From Gaiellasilicea sp963811885 (GTDB taxonomy: Bacteria; Actinomycetota; Thermoleophilia; Gaiellales; Gaiellaceae), in NCBI GenBank assembly GCA_963811885.1, contig CAWETB010000015.1, positions 1,054,001 to 1,118,000 on the forward strand: a stretch of 64,000 nt of DNA. Reading direction: 5' to 3'. Below the pieces are notes generated by a model. That model saw only the letters and a list, made by a program, of their open reading frames with translations, searched no databases and was not told where the DNA came from. The stretch's first letter is position 1; the number at the start of each line of letters is the position of its first letter. Position numbers and translations under genes: made by a program. Shown piece by piece: positions 33,787 through 43,097 of the stretch.

Positions 33787-35079
33787 CAGGAAGTGGTCGC
33801 TCTCAGTGAGTCGAGCAGGTCGTAGAAGCCGGGGAAGCTTACCGCCGCTGCCGACGCGCCTTCGACCTCCACCCCCTCCCGCGAGACGAGCCCGGTGATC
33901 GCGCCCAGCATCGCGATCCGGTGATCACCGCGGGCGTCGAACGTGCCGCCGCCCCTGATCCGCGACGGAACGCCGCGGACCGTGAAGCCGTCGGGAGTCG
34001 CACGGATGTGGCCGCCGAGGCTGCGGAGGCCGTCGACCACTGCCTCGATCCGGTCGGACTCCTTCGCGCGCAGCTCGGCGGCGCCGCGGAGCGCGCTGTC
34101 GCCGTGGGCGTGCACCGCGAGCAGAGCGAAGAGCGGCAGCTCGTCGACCAGCAGCGGCACCTCGGCCGCGCCGATCGTCGTGCCGACGAGCTCGGACGGG
34201 CGGATGTCCAGGTCGCCGGCAGGCTCGCCGCCGATCCGCCGCCGGTTGAAGACGGTGATGTTCGCGCCCATCCGCTCGAGCACGACGAGCAGTCCGGTGC
34301 GCCGCGGGTTCAGGTTGACGCCGTGGATCGTCAGCTCGGAGCCGGCGAGCAGCGTCCCCGCGACGATGAACGGCGCTGCGGAGGAGAAGTCGCCCGGGAC
34401 CTCGATGTCGCCGAGCTCGAGCCGCTCCGCCGGAGCGACCGAGACGCTGCGCGGCTTCCGCGTCACCCGCACGCCCGCCTGCGCGAGCATGTTCTCGGTG
34501 TGGTCGCGCGTGGGCAGCGGCTCCTCGACCGTCGTCTCGCCGCCCTCGGCGTAGAGCCCGGCGAGGAGCACGGCCGACTTCACCTGCGCGCTCGCGACCG
34601 GGCAGCTCGTAGGTGATCGGCGTCAGCGCGCCGCCCTCGACCGTGAACGGCGCTCGGCCGTCCGTCGTCTCGACGGTGACCGCCATCTGCCGCAGCGGCT
34701 CCGCGATCCGCTCCATCGGCCGGGAGCGCAGCGACTCGTCGCCGGTGAGCTCGAAGCGGCCCTCCTGGCCGGCGAGCAGTCCCGGGAGCAGGCGCATCAG
34801 CGTCCCCGCGTTGCCGCAGTCCAGCGGCTGCTTCGGCGCCTTCAGCCCGCGCAGCCCGGCGCCGAAGACCCGCAGCGTCTCGGGATCGGCCTCGTAGACG
34901 CGAACGCCGAGGTCGCGCACCGCCTTGATCGTCGCCTCGGTGTCCTCGGAGCGGCCGAAGCCCGTGATCCGCGTCTCGCCCTCCCCCACCGCCGCCAGCA
35001 GAACGGCGCGGTGCGAGAGCGACTTGTCGCCCGGGACGGCGATGTGCCCCGAGATCGCTGCGGCAGGCTCGATCTTCAC
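33786..35079 (-). CDS. aroA: 3-phosphoshikimate 1-carboxyvinyltransferase (one frame break)
   Basis: EPSP synthase, about 430 residues, the sixth shikimate-pathway step. It starts (GTG) KIEPAAAISGHIAVPGDKSLSHRAVLLAAV; LDCGNAGTLMRLLPGLLAG is the PEP-binding region. The frame breaks near 34600 just after PITYELP; deleting one base at a CG gives VASAQVKSAVLLAGLYAEG, the expected sequence. The rest has TTVEEPLPTRDHTENML, LLVDELPLFALLAVHA, ELRAKESDRIEAV and ARGDHRIAM. GTG overlaps the tyrA stop. Residues NAGTLMR match the class I (glyphosate-sensitive) consensus. Confidence 0.93.
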
Positions 35080-36174
35080 GACTCGTCCTCGATGACCGGC
35101 GCGACGACGACGCCGTAGCCCTGGCCCTCCAGCAGTGCCGCGGCGCGCGCGGCCTCGCCCTCGCCCGCGACGAGGATCGCGAGCGTGCCGCCGCGTTCGC
35201 TCGAGAGATGCTGCAGGTCGAAGCCGGCGATGTTGATCCGCTCGGCGCCGAGCGCCTGCGCGATGCCGGCGATCACACCCGGCCGGTCGGGGATGTGGAC
35301 GCGGAGGCGCTGGAGCTCGCCGGCATCGTCGTACGCAGTCTCGAGCAGCCGGCGCCTGTTGCCGGAGGCTTCGCCGATCCAGCGGGCGAGGAAGCCGGCG
35401 TCGCCCTCGGCCAGCGCGGCCTCGACCTGCTCGATCCGGCGCCGGTACTCGGCGAGGGAGGCGGCGAGCGCTTCGCGGTTCTCGAGGAAGATGTCGACCC
35501 AGATCCGCGGGTTCGCGCCGGCGACACGGGTCATGTCCCGGAGCGAGCCGCCCGCCGCGTCGAGCGGGTCGTGACCGTCGATCTTGCCGCCGCCGGCCTG
35601 GTTCAGGAGCACGTTCGCCAGCGCGTGCGGCAGGTGGCTCGTGACCGCCACGAGCCGGTCGTGCGCCTCCGGCGAGATCGCGACGGGAACTGCGCCGAGG
35701 CTCGAGACGAAGCCGTGGAGCGTCGTGTAGCTGTCGGGGTCGGTCGCGGCGACCGGCGTCAGGAACCAGGTCGCTCCCTCGAAGATCTCGGCAGTCGCCC
35801 GCTCGGGGCCGCGCGCCTCGGAACCGCAGATCGGATGGCCGCCGACGAAGCGCGCGACTCCTGCGGCCGCCTCGCAGACGCCGCCCTTGGTCGAGCCGAC
35901 GTCGGTGACGGTGACCGACGGGCCGCTCGCGTCGAGCACCTCGCGCACCTGGACGGGGAGTGCTGTCACCGGAGCGGCGACGACGGCGATCTCCGCGCCC
36001 TCGAGCGCCGCAGGCGAGATCCGGCACAGGCTCGACGGCGCCGCGCTCCGCGGCGGTCGCGAGGTGGGACGCGTCGGGATCCCAGCCCGTCACGCGCTCG
36101 GCCCCCGCGCGGCGCGCCGCAAGCCCGACCGACGCGCCGATCAGGCCCGTCCCGACGATCGCGACCCGCGTCAC
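35076..36174 (-). CDS. tyrA: Prephenate dehydrogenase (one frame break)
   Basis: Prephenate dehydrogenase, about 365 residues, for tyrosine synthesis. The NAD-binding N-terminus from a GTG is TRVAIVGTGLIGASVGLAARRAG. After a break near 36030, repaired by deleting one base of a CG, it continues EGAEIAVVAAPVTALPVQV. The catalytic region has TDVGSTKGGVCEAA, FVGGHPICGSEARGPERA and LVAVTSHLPHALANVL. A C-terminal ACT domain (RLRVHIPDRPGVIAGIAQALG) suggests feedback by an amino acid. It overlaps aroF upstream and aroA downstream by four bases each. Confidence 0.9.
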
Positions 36175-37211
36175 CCGATCGTCTTGCCGAGCAGCGAGGC
36201 GAGCGCCCTGATCTCGTGCGCGAAGTCGGCGAACTCGCCCGCGGGGATCTGCTGCGGCCCGTCGCAAAGCGCTTCCTCCGGCCGCGGATGCACCTCGACG
36301 ATGATCCCGTCCGCGCCGGCGGCCACTGCAGCGCGCGCGAGCGGCAGCACGAGGTCGCGCTTGCCGGCCGCGTGCGACGGGTCGACGATCACGGGCAGGT
36401 GCGTCTCGTGCTTCAGCACCGGGATCGCGGAGAGGTCGAGCGTGTAGCGGGTCGCCCGCTCGAAGGTCTTGATCCCGCGCTCGCAGAGGATCACCTGCGT
36501 GTTCCCCTCCTTGACCACGTACTCGGCCGCCATCAGCAGCTCCTCGATCGAGGACGCCGGGCCGCGCTTGAGCAGCACCGGCTTCGGCGCGCGGCCGACC
36601 TCGGAGAGCAGGTTGAAGTTCTGCATGTTCCGGGCGCCGATCTGGATCACGTCCGCGATCTCGACGACCTCGGCGACGTCGCGTGGATCCATCAGCTCGG
36701 TGACGAGCGGCAGCCCGGTCTCCTCGCGCGCCTCGGCGAGGATGTGCAGCGCCTCGACGCCGAGTCCCTGGAAGGCGTACGGCGACGTGCGCGGCTTGAA
36801 GGCGCCGCCGCGGAGCATCGTCACGCCCTCGGCGTGGACGACGCGCGCCGTCTCGAGGGTCTGCTCGCGCGTCTCGACCGTGCACGGCCCCGCGATGAAG
36901 CCGAAGTAGTGGTCGCCGAGCTTGCGCCCGCGCGCCTCGATCACCGTCGGATCGCGGTGGAGCTCGCGCGAGACGAGCTTGTACGGCTTCAGGATCGGCA
37001 GCACCTGCTCGACGCCGGGGAAGCCCTCGAGCGGGAGCGTCGCGAGCAGCTCGCGCTCGCCGATCGCCCCGATCACGGTCGCGTCGCGGCCGTGGCTGAC
37101 GTGCGCGCTGGCGCCGGCCTCCTCGAGCCGCGCGACGACCTCGTCGACCTGCTCGGAGGACGCCTGCGCTCCCATCACGATCAGGAGCTCCGGTGAGCCG
37201 ACTGCAGCCAT
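36171..37211 (-). CDS. aroF: 3-deoxy-7-phosphoheptulonate synthase, type I beta
   Basis: DAHP synthase, 346 residues, the first shikimate step, of the Ibeta type with an N-terminal ferredoxin-like regulatory domain (about 8-80). The barrel begins FGFIAGPCTVETREQ, with metal Cys in GPC; further GGAFKPRTSPYAFQGLG, DVIQIGARNMQNF, LKRGPASSIEELLMAAEY and VDPSHAAGKRDLVLPL. The ATG at 37209-37211 has a TACACT box 7 bases upstream and no Shine-Dalgarno. It leads the aroF-tyrA-aroA-cmk-plsC-der-gpsA run, each step overlapping to der, and diverges from trpS, also an aromatic amino-acid gene. Confidence 0.95.
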   Translation of the reverse strand: MAAVGSPELLIVMGAQASSEQVDEVVARLEEAGASAHVSHGRDATVIGAIGERELLATLPLEGFPGVEQVLPILKPYKLVSRELHRDPTVIEARGRKLGDHYFGFIAGPCTVETREQTLETARVVHAEGVTMLRGGAFKPRTSPYAFQGLGVEALHILAEAREETGLPLVTELMDPRDVAEVVEIADVIQIGARNMQNFNLLSEVGRAPKPVLLKRGPASSIEELLMAAEYVVKEGNTQVILCERGIKTFERATRYTLDLSAIPVLKHETHLPVIVDPSHAAGKRDLVLPLARAAVAAGADGIIVEVHPRPEEALCDGPQQIPAGEFADFAHEIRALASLLGKTIG

Positions 37212-37218
37212 CGGGAGC

Positions 37219-37224
37219 AGTGTA
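37219..37224 (-). promoter_or_regulatory. -10-like box TACACT of aroF
   Basis: TACACT on the minus strand lies 7 bases before the aroF ATG, in the 66-base gap to the divergent trpS. Confidence 0.45.
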
Positions 37225-37277
37225 TGTAGTCGGTAGTTGCGCCTTCTTGCCACGAAGCGGGTAGAAATGGTGCGGAA

Positions 37278-38300
37278 ATGCGCATCTTCTCCGGCATTCA
37301 GCCCACGGGCGACAAGCACCTCGGCAACCTGATCGGGGGCTTCCGCCAGTACGCCGCGACGCAGGAACAAGGCGAGGGGTTCTTCTGCATCGTCGACCTG
37401 CACTCGATCACGGTCGAGTACGACCCCGAGGACTTTCGCGAGCGCACGCTCGACCTCGCCGCGATGCTCTTCGCGACCGGTCTCGACCCCGAGCGCTCGA
37501 CCGTCTTCGCGCAGAGCCACGTGCCCGCGCACGCCGAGGCCGCCTGGCTGCTCGGCGGCGTCACGAGCTACGGCCAGCTCGGCCGGATGACGCAGTTCAA
37601 GGACAAGTCGGACCGGCACGAGTTCATCTCGGCGGGCCTCTACACCTACCCGGTGCTGATGGCGGGCGACATCCTGCTCTACCAGACCGACATCGTCCCG
37701 ATCGGCGACGACCAGCGGCAGCATCTCGAGCTGACCCGCGACGTCGCCGAGCGCTTCAACAGCCGCTTCGGCGCGACGTTCAAGCTCCCGGAGGGCGTCT
37801 ACCCGGAGGTCGGGGCGCGGATCATGGACCTGCAGGATCCCGAGCGGAAGATGTCGACGACGATCGGCACGCCGCAGGGCACGGTGAAGCTGCTCGACGA
37901 GCCCGACGTGATCCGGAAGAAGTTCCGCTCGGCGGTCACCGACTCCGGCTCGGAGGTGCGGCGCGCGGCCGACAAGCCGGGCGTGACGAACCTGATCGAC
38001 ATCCTCTCCTCCCTCACCGGCGAGGCAGCCGACGCGATCGAGGCCCGCTACGACGGTGCCGGCTACGGCCAGTTCAAGACGGACGTCGGTGACGCCGTCG
38101 TCGAGGCGATCGAGCCGATCCAGAAGCGCTTCGGCGAGCTGCGCTCGGATCCGGCCGAGCTGCAGCGGCTGCTCGCCCGCGGCGCCGAGAAGGCCCGGAA
38201 AGCCTCGGAGCCGACGCTCGAGCAGATGTACGACCGGATGGGCTTCGTCATGAGCGAAGCCGGCCGCTACTTCGGCGCCGCCAGGCCGCGCGCGCTGTGA
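37278..38300 (+). CDS. trpS: Tryptophan-tRNA ligase
   Basis: TrpRS, 340 residues, class I. The first signature is TGDKHLGNLIGG (HIGH-type, HLGN); Trp-site and dimer elements are GEGFFCIVDLHSITV, LGRMTQFKDKS and YPVLMAGDILLYQTDIVPIGDDQRQHLE. The second signature is RKMSTT instead of the usual KMSKS, so the second lysine is replaced; the domain otherwise looks complete. A TAGAAA stretch lies 10 bases before the ATG. It overlaps the exchanger gene (GTGA). Confidence 0.95.
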   Translation: MRIFSGIQPTGDKHLGNLIGGFRQYAATQEQGEGFFCIVDLHSITVEYDPEDFRERTLDLAAMLFATGLDPERSTVFAQSHVPAHAEAAWLLGGVTSYGQLGRMTQFKDKSDRHEFISAGLYTYPVLMAGDILLYQTDIVPIGDDQRQHLELTRDVAERFNSRFGATFKLPEGVYPEVGARIMDLQDPERKMSTTIGTPQGTVKLLDEPDVIRKKFRSAVTDSGSEVRRAADKPGVTNLIDILSSLTGEAADAIEARYDGAGYGQFKTDVGDAVVEAIEPIQKRFGELRSDPAELQRLLARGAEKARKASEPTLEQMYDRMGFVMSEAGRYFGAARPRAL

Positions 38301-39350
38301 GACAGCGGCTGCTGCTCGGCGCGATCTTCGCGCTGACGGCAGTCGCAGGCCTGCTCCACTACGCCGACGCGGATCCCGTCGCCGTCTTCGTCGTGGCCGC
38401 CGCCGCACTCGGCGGGCTCGCGTGGGCGATCGGGATCGGCACGGAGTCCGTCGGCTCGCACTTCGGCCCCGCCGTCACGGGCGTGCTCCAGTCGACACTC
38501 GGCAATCTGCCCGAGCTCTTCATCGTGCTGTTCTCGCTCGCGGCCGGCGAGATCGTCGTCGCCCAGACGTCGATCCTCGGCTCGTTGTTCGCGAACGCGC
38601 TGCTGGTGCTCGGCCTGACGATCATGGCCGGGGCACGCGTTCGCCGGCGACGGCGTCATGCGCTTCCACGCGCGCCTTCCCAACGACACCGCGACGCTGC
38701 TCCTGCTGGCGGTCTTCATCATCGTCCTGCTCGGGCTGTCCAACAGCGTCGGCGACCGGGCGAGTGAGCACCAGGTCGCGATCTCGGTGATCGGCGCGGT
38801 CTGCCTGCTCGGCGTCTACGCCGCCTGGCTCTGGGGGTACCTGCGCACGCCGGGCGGGCACGAGCCGGCGATCGAGCAGTCTGCGCACGGGACGCTGCCG
38901 CTGCGGTTCGCGATCGTCCTGCTCGCGCTCGCCGGCGTCGCGGCGGCCTTCGTGTCCGACTGGTTCGTCGACTCCCTCGACCCAGCGGTGGAGGCACTGG
39001 GCATCTCGAAGGCCTTCACCGGCCTCGTGATCGTCGGGATCGCCGGCAACGCGGTCGAGAACGTGGTCGGAATCACGCTCGCTGCCAAGGGCCAGGCCGA
39101 CCTCGCGATCTCGGTCGTCAAGAACTCGGTCGCGCAGATCGCCGTCTTCCTCTACCCCGCGCTCGTGCTCCTGTCGCTCTTCTTCGACGAGCAGCTCACG
39201 TTCGTGCTCAACCCCGTCTACATCGGCGCGCTCGTGATCATGGCGCTCGCGGTCTGGCAGGTGACGGGCGACGGCAAGGCGGTCCTGTTCGAGGGGCTGG
39301 CGCTGGTCGCGATCTACGTCATCCTGGCGGTGCTGGTGTTCTTCGAATGA
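38297..39350 (+). CDS. Ca2+/cation antiporter, CaCA family (one frame break)
   Basis: A membrane protein of about 350 residues with some eleven hydrophobic helices, of the Ca2+:cation (CAX-type) family. The two alpha repeats are visible: GSHFGPAVTGVLQSTLGNLPELFIVLFSL in the first half and GLVIVGIAGNAVENVVGITLAAKG in the second, each with the acidic ion ligand (NLPELF, NAVENV). The frame breaks near 38635, after LTIMAGA; removing one base of a CG gives FAGDGVMRFHARLPNDTATLL. The GTG start overlaps the trpS stop. It exports Ca2+ or Na+ in exchange for H+; the ion is inferred only from family. Its 3' end overlaps the convergent rluB by 32 bases. Confidence 0.85.
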
Positions 39351-40017
39351 GCTCGAGCTCGTCGCGCGTCAGCTCTCGCCACGCGCCGGGCGCGAGCCCG
39401 TCGACTCCCAGCCCCGCGTAGACACTCCGGTGCAGCCGCCGGACGCGGTGGCCGACCGCCTCGCACATCCTCCGCACCTGACGGTTGCGGCCCTCGTGCA
39501 GGACGAGCTCGAAGCGGGCCGCGCCGAGGCGGCGGACGCGGGCGGGCGAGGTCACCCCGTCCTCGAGCTCGACCCCTTCGGCGAGGGCCTGGAGCGCCTC
39601 GTCGTTCGGCTCCTTCCAGGTCTCGACCTCGTAGACCTTCTCGACGCCGTAGCGCGGGTGCGCGAGCCGGTGCGCGAGCGGGCCGTCGTTGGTGAGCAGC
39701 AGCGCGCCGGTCGTGTCGACGTCGAGCCGGCCGACGGGCACGACGCGCGATCCGTGCTCGACGAGATCGACGACGGTCGGCCGCCCCTGCGGGTCGCTGG
39801 CGGTCGTCACCACCCCTGGCGGCTTGTGCAGGAGCACGTACGCGAGCTGCTGTTTCGCGACCGGCTGCCCGTCGACCTCGACGGCATCGGCCGACTGCAC
39901 GAACGTGTTCAGCTGCCCCGGCTCGCCGTTCACGAGCACGCGCCCGGCCTTGATCAGCTCGTCGGCCTTGCGCCGCGACGCAACACCTGCCCGTGCGAGG
40001 TACGCATTCAGCCTCAT
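39319..40017 (-). CDS. rRNA large-subunit pseudouridine synthase (RluB/RsuA family)
   Basis: A 232-residue RsuA/RluB-type pseudouridine synthase. The S4 RNA-binding domain comes first (MRLNAYLARAGVASRRKADELIKAGRVLVNG). The catalytic domain has VPVGRLDVDTTGALLLTNDG with the catalytic Asp in GRLDVDTTG, then HPRYGVEKVYEV and LHEGRNRQVRRMCEAVGH. It modifies a uridine in 23S (RluB-like) or 16S (RsuA-like) rRNA; position in many actinobacteria next to scpA/scpB favours RluB. Here scpA/scpB lie 1.7 kb away, with two genes between. Its ATG is 20 bases from the divergent M29 gene start. Confidence 0.9.
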   Translation of the reverse strand: MRLNAYLARAGVASRRKADELIKAGRVLVNGEPGQLNTFVQSADAVEVDGQPVAKQQLAYVLLHKPPGVVTTASDPQGRPTVVDLVEHGSRVVPVGRLDVDTTGALLLTNDGPLAHRLAHPRYGVEKVYEVETWKEPNDEALQALAEGVELEDGVTSPARVRRLGAARFELVLHEGRNRQVRRMCEAVGHRVRRLHRSVYAGLGVDGLAPGAWRELTRDELELIRRTPAPPG

Positions 40018-40023
40018 TCGCGG

Positions 40024-40029
40024 TAGTCT
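40024..40029 (+). promoter_or_regulatory. -10-like box TAGTCT of the M29 aminopeptidase gene
   Basis: TAGTCT lies 8 bases before the GTG at 40038, within the 20-base gap to the divergent rluB ATG. Confidence 0.45.
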
Positions 40030-40037
40030 GCCGCCCC

Positions 40038-41240
40038 GTGCGCGACCGCTCCCAGGACGTCGACCGCCTCGCCGATCTGCTCGTCGGCTTCGGCGCGAAC
40101 ATCCAGCCGGGCCAGATCCTCGGCGTCACCGCGTATCACGGGATGGAGGAGCTCACGTACGCCGTCGCGCGCGCCGGCTACAAGCGGGGGGCGAAGTACG
40201 TCGACGTCTTCTGGTGGGACCAGCTCGTCAAGCGCCAGCGGCTCGAGTTCGCAGACGAGAGCACGCTCGACTTCGTGCCGCCGTGGTTCGAGCAGCGGCT
40301 GCAATGGCTCTCGGACGAGCATGCCGCGCGCGTCACGCTGACGGGCACGAGCGCGTCCGCCCTCGAGGGCCTCGACCCCGCTCGCACGGGGCGCGACATG
40401 CTGCCGTACATCGCCTCGGTGCCCCGGATCGTCAACGAGCGCACGACGAACTGGACCGTCGGGCCGTCACCCAACCTCGACTGGGCGCAGCGGGTGCACC
40501 CCGAGCTCGAGCCGGAGGCGGCGCTCGACAAGCTGTGGGACGAGATGGTCTACGTCCTCCGGCTCGACAGCGACGATCCGGTCGAGGCGTGGCACGAGCG
40601 GATGAAGGCGATCGTCGCGAGCGCGGACCGGATGACCGAGCGCCGCTTCGACGCGCTCCACCTGCAGGGGCCGGGCACCGACCTGACGATCGGGCTGATG
40701 CCGAGCTCGACGTGGCTCGGCGCCGACTTCAAGACGATCGACGATCTGACCCACTACCCGAACCTCCCGACCGAGGAGGTCTTCACCACGCCCGACCCGG
40801 AACGGGTCGACGGCCACGTCTCGGCCACGATGCCGCTCGAGCTCTACGGCTCGTACATCGACGGGATCCGGATCGAGTTCGAGCGCGGTCGGGCGGTCAA
40901 GATCGACGCCGACCAGGGCGCCGACGCGCTCCGGGCGACCGCCGCGCGCGACGACGGTGCGTCGCGGCTCGGCGAGATCGCGCTCGTCGACAAGGAGGGG
41001 CGGATCGGCCCGCTCGGCACCGTCTTCTACGAGACGCTGATCGACGAGAACGCGGCCAGCCACATCGCCCTCGGCAACGCGTACACGTTCCCGGTCGAGG
41101 ACGAGGCCGACCGAGAGCGGGTGAACAAGAGCGACATCCACGTCGACTTCATGATCGGCTCGAACGAGGTCGACGTGGACGGGATCACCGGCGACGGAGA
41201 CCGCGTGCCGGTCCTCCGCGGCGGCTCGTGGCAGATCTAG
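40038..41240 (+). CDS. Aminopeptidase, peptidase family M29
   Basis: A 400-residue thermophilic-type aminopeptidase (AmpS/PepS, M29), which removes N-terminal residues in the cytoplasm using two metal ions. The metal-site segments are LPTEEVFTTPDPERVDGHVSA, ENAASHIALGNAYTF and SDIHVDFMIGSNEVDVDG. The N-terminal domain (to about 130) is a variable alpha/beta fold. The GTG at 40038-40040 has no Shine-Dalgarno and a TAGTCT box 8 bases upstream. It is followed, with a 13-base overlap, by the GrpB gene on the same strand. Confidence 0.92.
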   Translation: MRDRSQDVDRLADLLVGFGANIQPGQILGVTAYHGMEELTYAVARAGYKRGAKYVDVFWWDQLVKRQRLEFADESTLDFVPPWFEQRLQWLSDEHAARVTLTGTSASALEGLDPARTGRDMLPYIASVPRIVNERTTNWTVGPSPNLDWAQRVHPELEPEAALDKLWDEMVYVLRLDSDDPVEAWHERMKAIVASADRMTERRFDALHLQGPGTDLTIGLMPSSTWLGADFKTIDDLTHYPNLPTEEVFTTPDPERVDGHVSATMPLELYGSYIDGIRIEFERGRAVKIDADQGADALRATAARDDGASRLGEIALVDKEGRIGPLGTVFYETLIDENAASHIALGNAYTFPVEDEADRERVNKSDIHVDFMIGSNEVDVDGITGDGDRVPVLRGGSWQI

Positions 41241-41731
41241 TCGAGATCGTCCCCTACGACCCGGGCTGGCCGGCGGAATTCGAGGCGGAGCGCGCGCTCC
41301 TCGAGCCCGTGCTGGCACCGTGGCTGACAGGCGAGATCCACCACGTCGGCAGCACGAGCGTCCCCGGCCTCGGTGCGAAGCCGGTGATCGACATCCTCGC
41401 CGAGGTCGGCGGCCTCGAGGAGAGCCGGGCGGCGATCGAGCCGCTGCGGGAGCTCTCCTACTGGTGGTTCCCCTACCAGGAAGAGCGCATGAACTGGTTC
41501 TGCAAGCCCTCGCCCGAGCACCGGACGCATCACCTCCACCTCGTCGTGCCCGGCTCGGCGGCGTGGCGCGAGGAGCTCGCGTTCCGGGACGCGCTGCGCG
41601 CCGAACCGGAGACCGCGCGCGCCTACGAGGAGCTGAAGCGGCGGCTCGCCGACGAGCACGCGAGCGATCGCGAGGCGTACACGGTCGCGAAGACCGCGTT
41701 CGTCGAGTCCGTGCTGGCCCGCGTGCTCTAG
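41228..41731 (+). CDS. GrpB family (UPF0157) protein
   Basis: A 167-residue GrpB/UPF0157 protein of the nucleotidyltransferase superfamily: IVPYDPGWPAEFEAERALL, then EIHHVGSTSVPGLGAKPVIDILAEV (G-S-T and D-I-L motifs) and HHLHLVVPGSAAWREELAFRDAL. Family members are of unknown function; some are fused to dephospho-CoA kinase. The GTG start lies within the end of the aminopeptidase gene, so translation may be coupled. Its stop overlaps that of the convergent scpB by two bases. Confidence 0.85.
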   Translation: MADLVEIVPYDPGWPAEFEAERALLEPVLAPWLTGEIHHVGSTSVPGLGAKPVIDILAEVGGLEESRAAIEPLRELSYWWFPYQEERMNWFCKPSPEHRTHHLHLVVPGSAAWREELAFRDALRAEPETARAYEELKRRLADEHASDREAYTVAKTAFVESVLARVL

Positions 41732-42331
41732 GCGGTCTTGCCGACGGCGACGCGAGTGCAGCCGCTCGCGGATCTCCGCGGCGCTCTCGCCCAGGTCGTC
41801 GAGGCGCGGCAACGCGGCGGCGTTCTCGAGCCCGAAGACGCGTTCGAAGAGCGGCGTCGTCCGGTAGCGAACGGCACCACCGACGCCGTCGTCCCGGCCG
41901 GCTTCGGAGATCAGGCCTCGTTCGAGCAGGCCCGCGACGGCCGAGTCGGCGGCGACACCGCGGATGCGGGCGATCTCCGGCCGGCTGCACGGGCCGAGGT
42001 AGGCGACGATCGAGAGCGTCTCGAGAGCTGCCTGCGAGAGGCCGCGCTCGACCGGCCGCTCGAACAGGCGGCTGCACGCCTCGGCGGCCTCGCGTGCGGC
42101 GCGGAAGGCGTAGCCGCCGGCGACGTGCTCGAGCACGATCCCGCTCCGGCCCTCGCGGTAGCGGTCGGACAGGAGGCCGAGCGCGAGCTCGATCCGCTCC
42201 GCGTCGTCCGCGGCCGCGTCGGCGAGCTCGTCGACCGACAGCGGCGCCGAGGCCACGACGAGGAGGGCCTCGATCGTCCGGGCGAGCTGGTCGACCGGGT
42301 TCGCGGTGATCAGGCGGAGCGGACGATCCAT
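41728..42331 (-). CDS. scpB: Segregation and condensation protein B (frame broken at the end)
   Basis: ScpB, about 200 residues, the winged-helix subunit of the SMC condensin. It opens MDRPLRLITANPVDQLARTIEALLVVASAPLS, with the two winged helices in ELALGLLSDRYREGRSGIVLEHVAGGYAFR and ALETLSIVAYLGPCSRPEIARIRGVAADSAVAGLLERGLI. The frame is open far past the natural end; removing one base near 41750 gives VAVGKTA and a TAG at 41728, which fits family length and avoids a 490-base overlap with GrpB. An AGAGG site precedes the ATG. It follows scpA with no stop codon between (see scpA). Confidence 0.88.
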
Positions 42332-43081
42332 TCGGCACCTCTTTCTGTCGTCGGGACGAGAAACCCTGATCGGGGCAAACGGGGCGGCCTGCTCGAGCGC
42401 CGATCTCCCCCGCCTTGCGCAGCTCCAGCAGCGCCAGGAACGCGACGGCCTGGTCGACACGCGGCAGCGAGCCCACCTCGGCGTCGAAGTCGAAACGGCG
42501 TCGCGTGCGCAGCACGGCGCGGAAGCGCTCGAGGAACTGGGAGACGGGCGGGAAGCGGAGCGCCATGTGCGAGAGCGAGACCTCGGGCGGCGGCGCGGCG
42601 AGCAGCCGCAGCGTCGCCGCGAGCTGCTCCGGGTCCTGCGGGGCGAGCTTGCGCTCGGGCCGCGGCGCCAGCGCGGCCGGGCCGATGCGGAAGTAGCGGT
42701 CGCGCTCGCCGGCGAGACGCTCGCTCAGCCATGCAGCCGCCTCCTTCATCCGGCGGTACTCGGCGAGCCGCCGCGCAAGCTCCTCGGCCGCCTCCTCGGG
42801 CTCGAGGTCGGCCAGCTCGGCCTCCTCGTCCGGGAAGAGCGCGCGCGCCTTCAGCTCGAGCAGCGCCGCGATCAGGACGAGGAACTCGCCGCAGGCCTCC
42901 AGATCGAGCTCGTCGCGCTGTCCTTCCTCGACCGCTGGGCGAGCCGCTCGACGAAGGCGATCACGATCGCGGCCATGTCGACGTCCGCCGGCTCGAGCTC
43001 CTCCTTCAGGAGCAGCGTCAGGAGCAGGTCGAAGGGGCCCTCGAACGCGTCGAGGTCCAGCTCGAGCTCGCGCACAACCAT
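42310..43081 (-). CDS. scpA: Segregation and condensation protein A (two frame breaks, stop unclear)
   Basis: ScpA, the kleisin of the SMC complex, about 250 residues. The start is VRELELDLDAFEGPFDLLLTLLLKEELEPADVDM; a break near 42930 (one base lost) leads into ACGEFLVLIAALLELKARALF and KEAAAWLSERLAGERDRYFRIG. The C-terminal winged helix is PRVDQAVAFLALLELRKAGEI, where a second break near 42399 leads to LEQAAPFAPIRVSRP. No stop codon follows before the scpB ATG in that frame, so either a further error hides the stop (TGA at 42310-42312 in the third frame) or scpA and scpB are fused. A TAGCCT box lies 10 bases before the ATG. Confidence 0.85.
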
Positions 43082-43091
43082 GGCGCCCGGG

Positions 43092-43097
43092 AGGCTA
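43092..43097 (-). promoter_or_regulatory. -10-like box TAGCCT of scpA
   Basis: TAGCCT on the minus strand lies 10 bases before the scpA ATG; it overlaps the lgt stop region. Confidence 0.4.
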
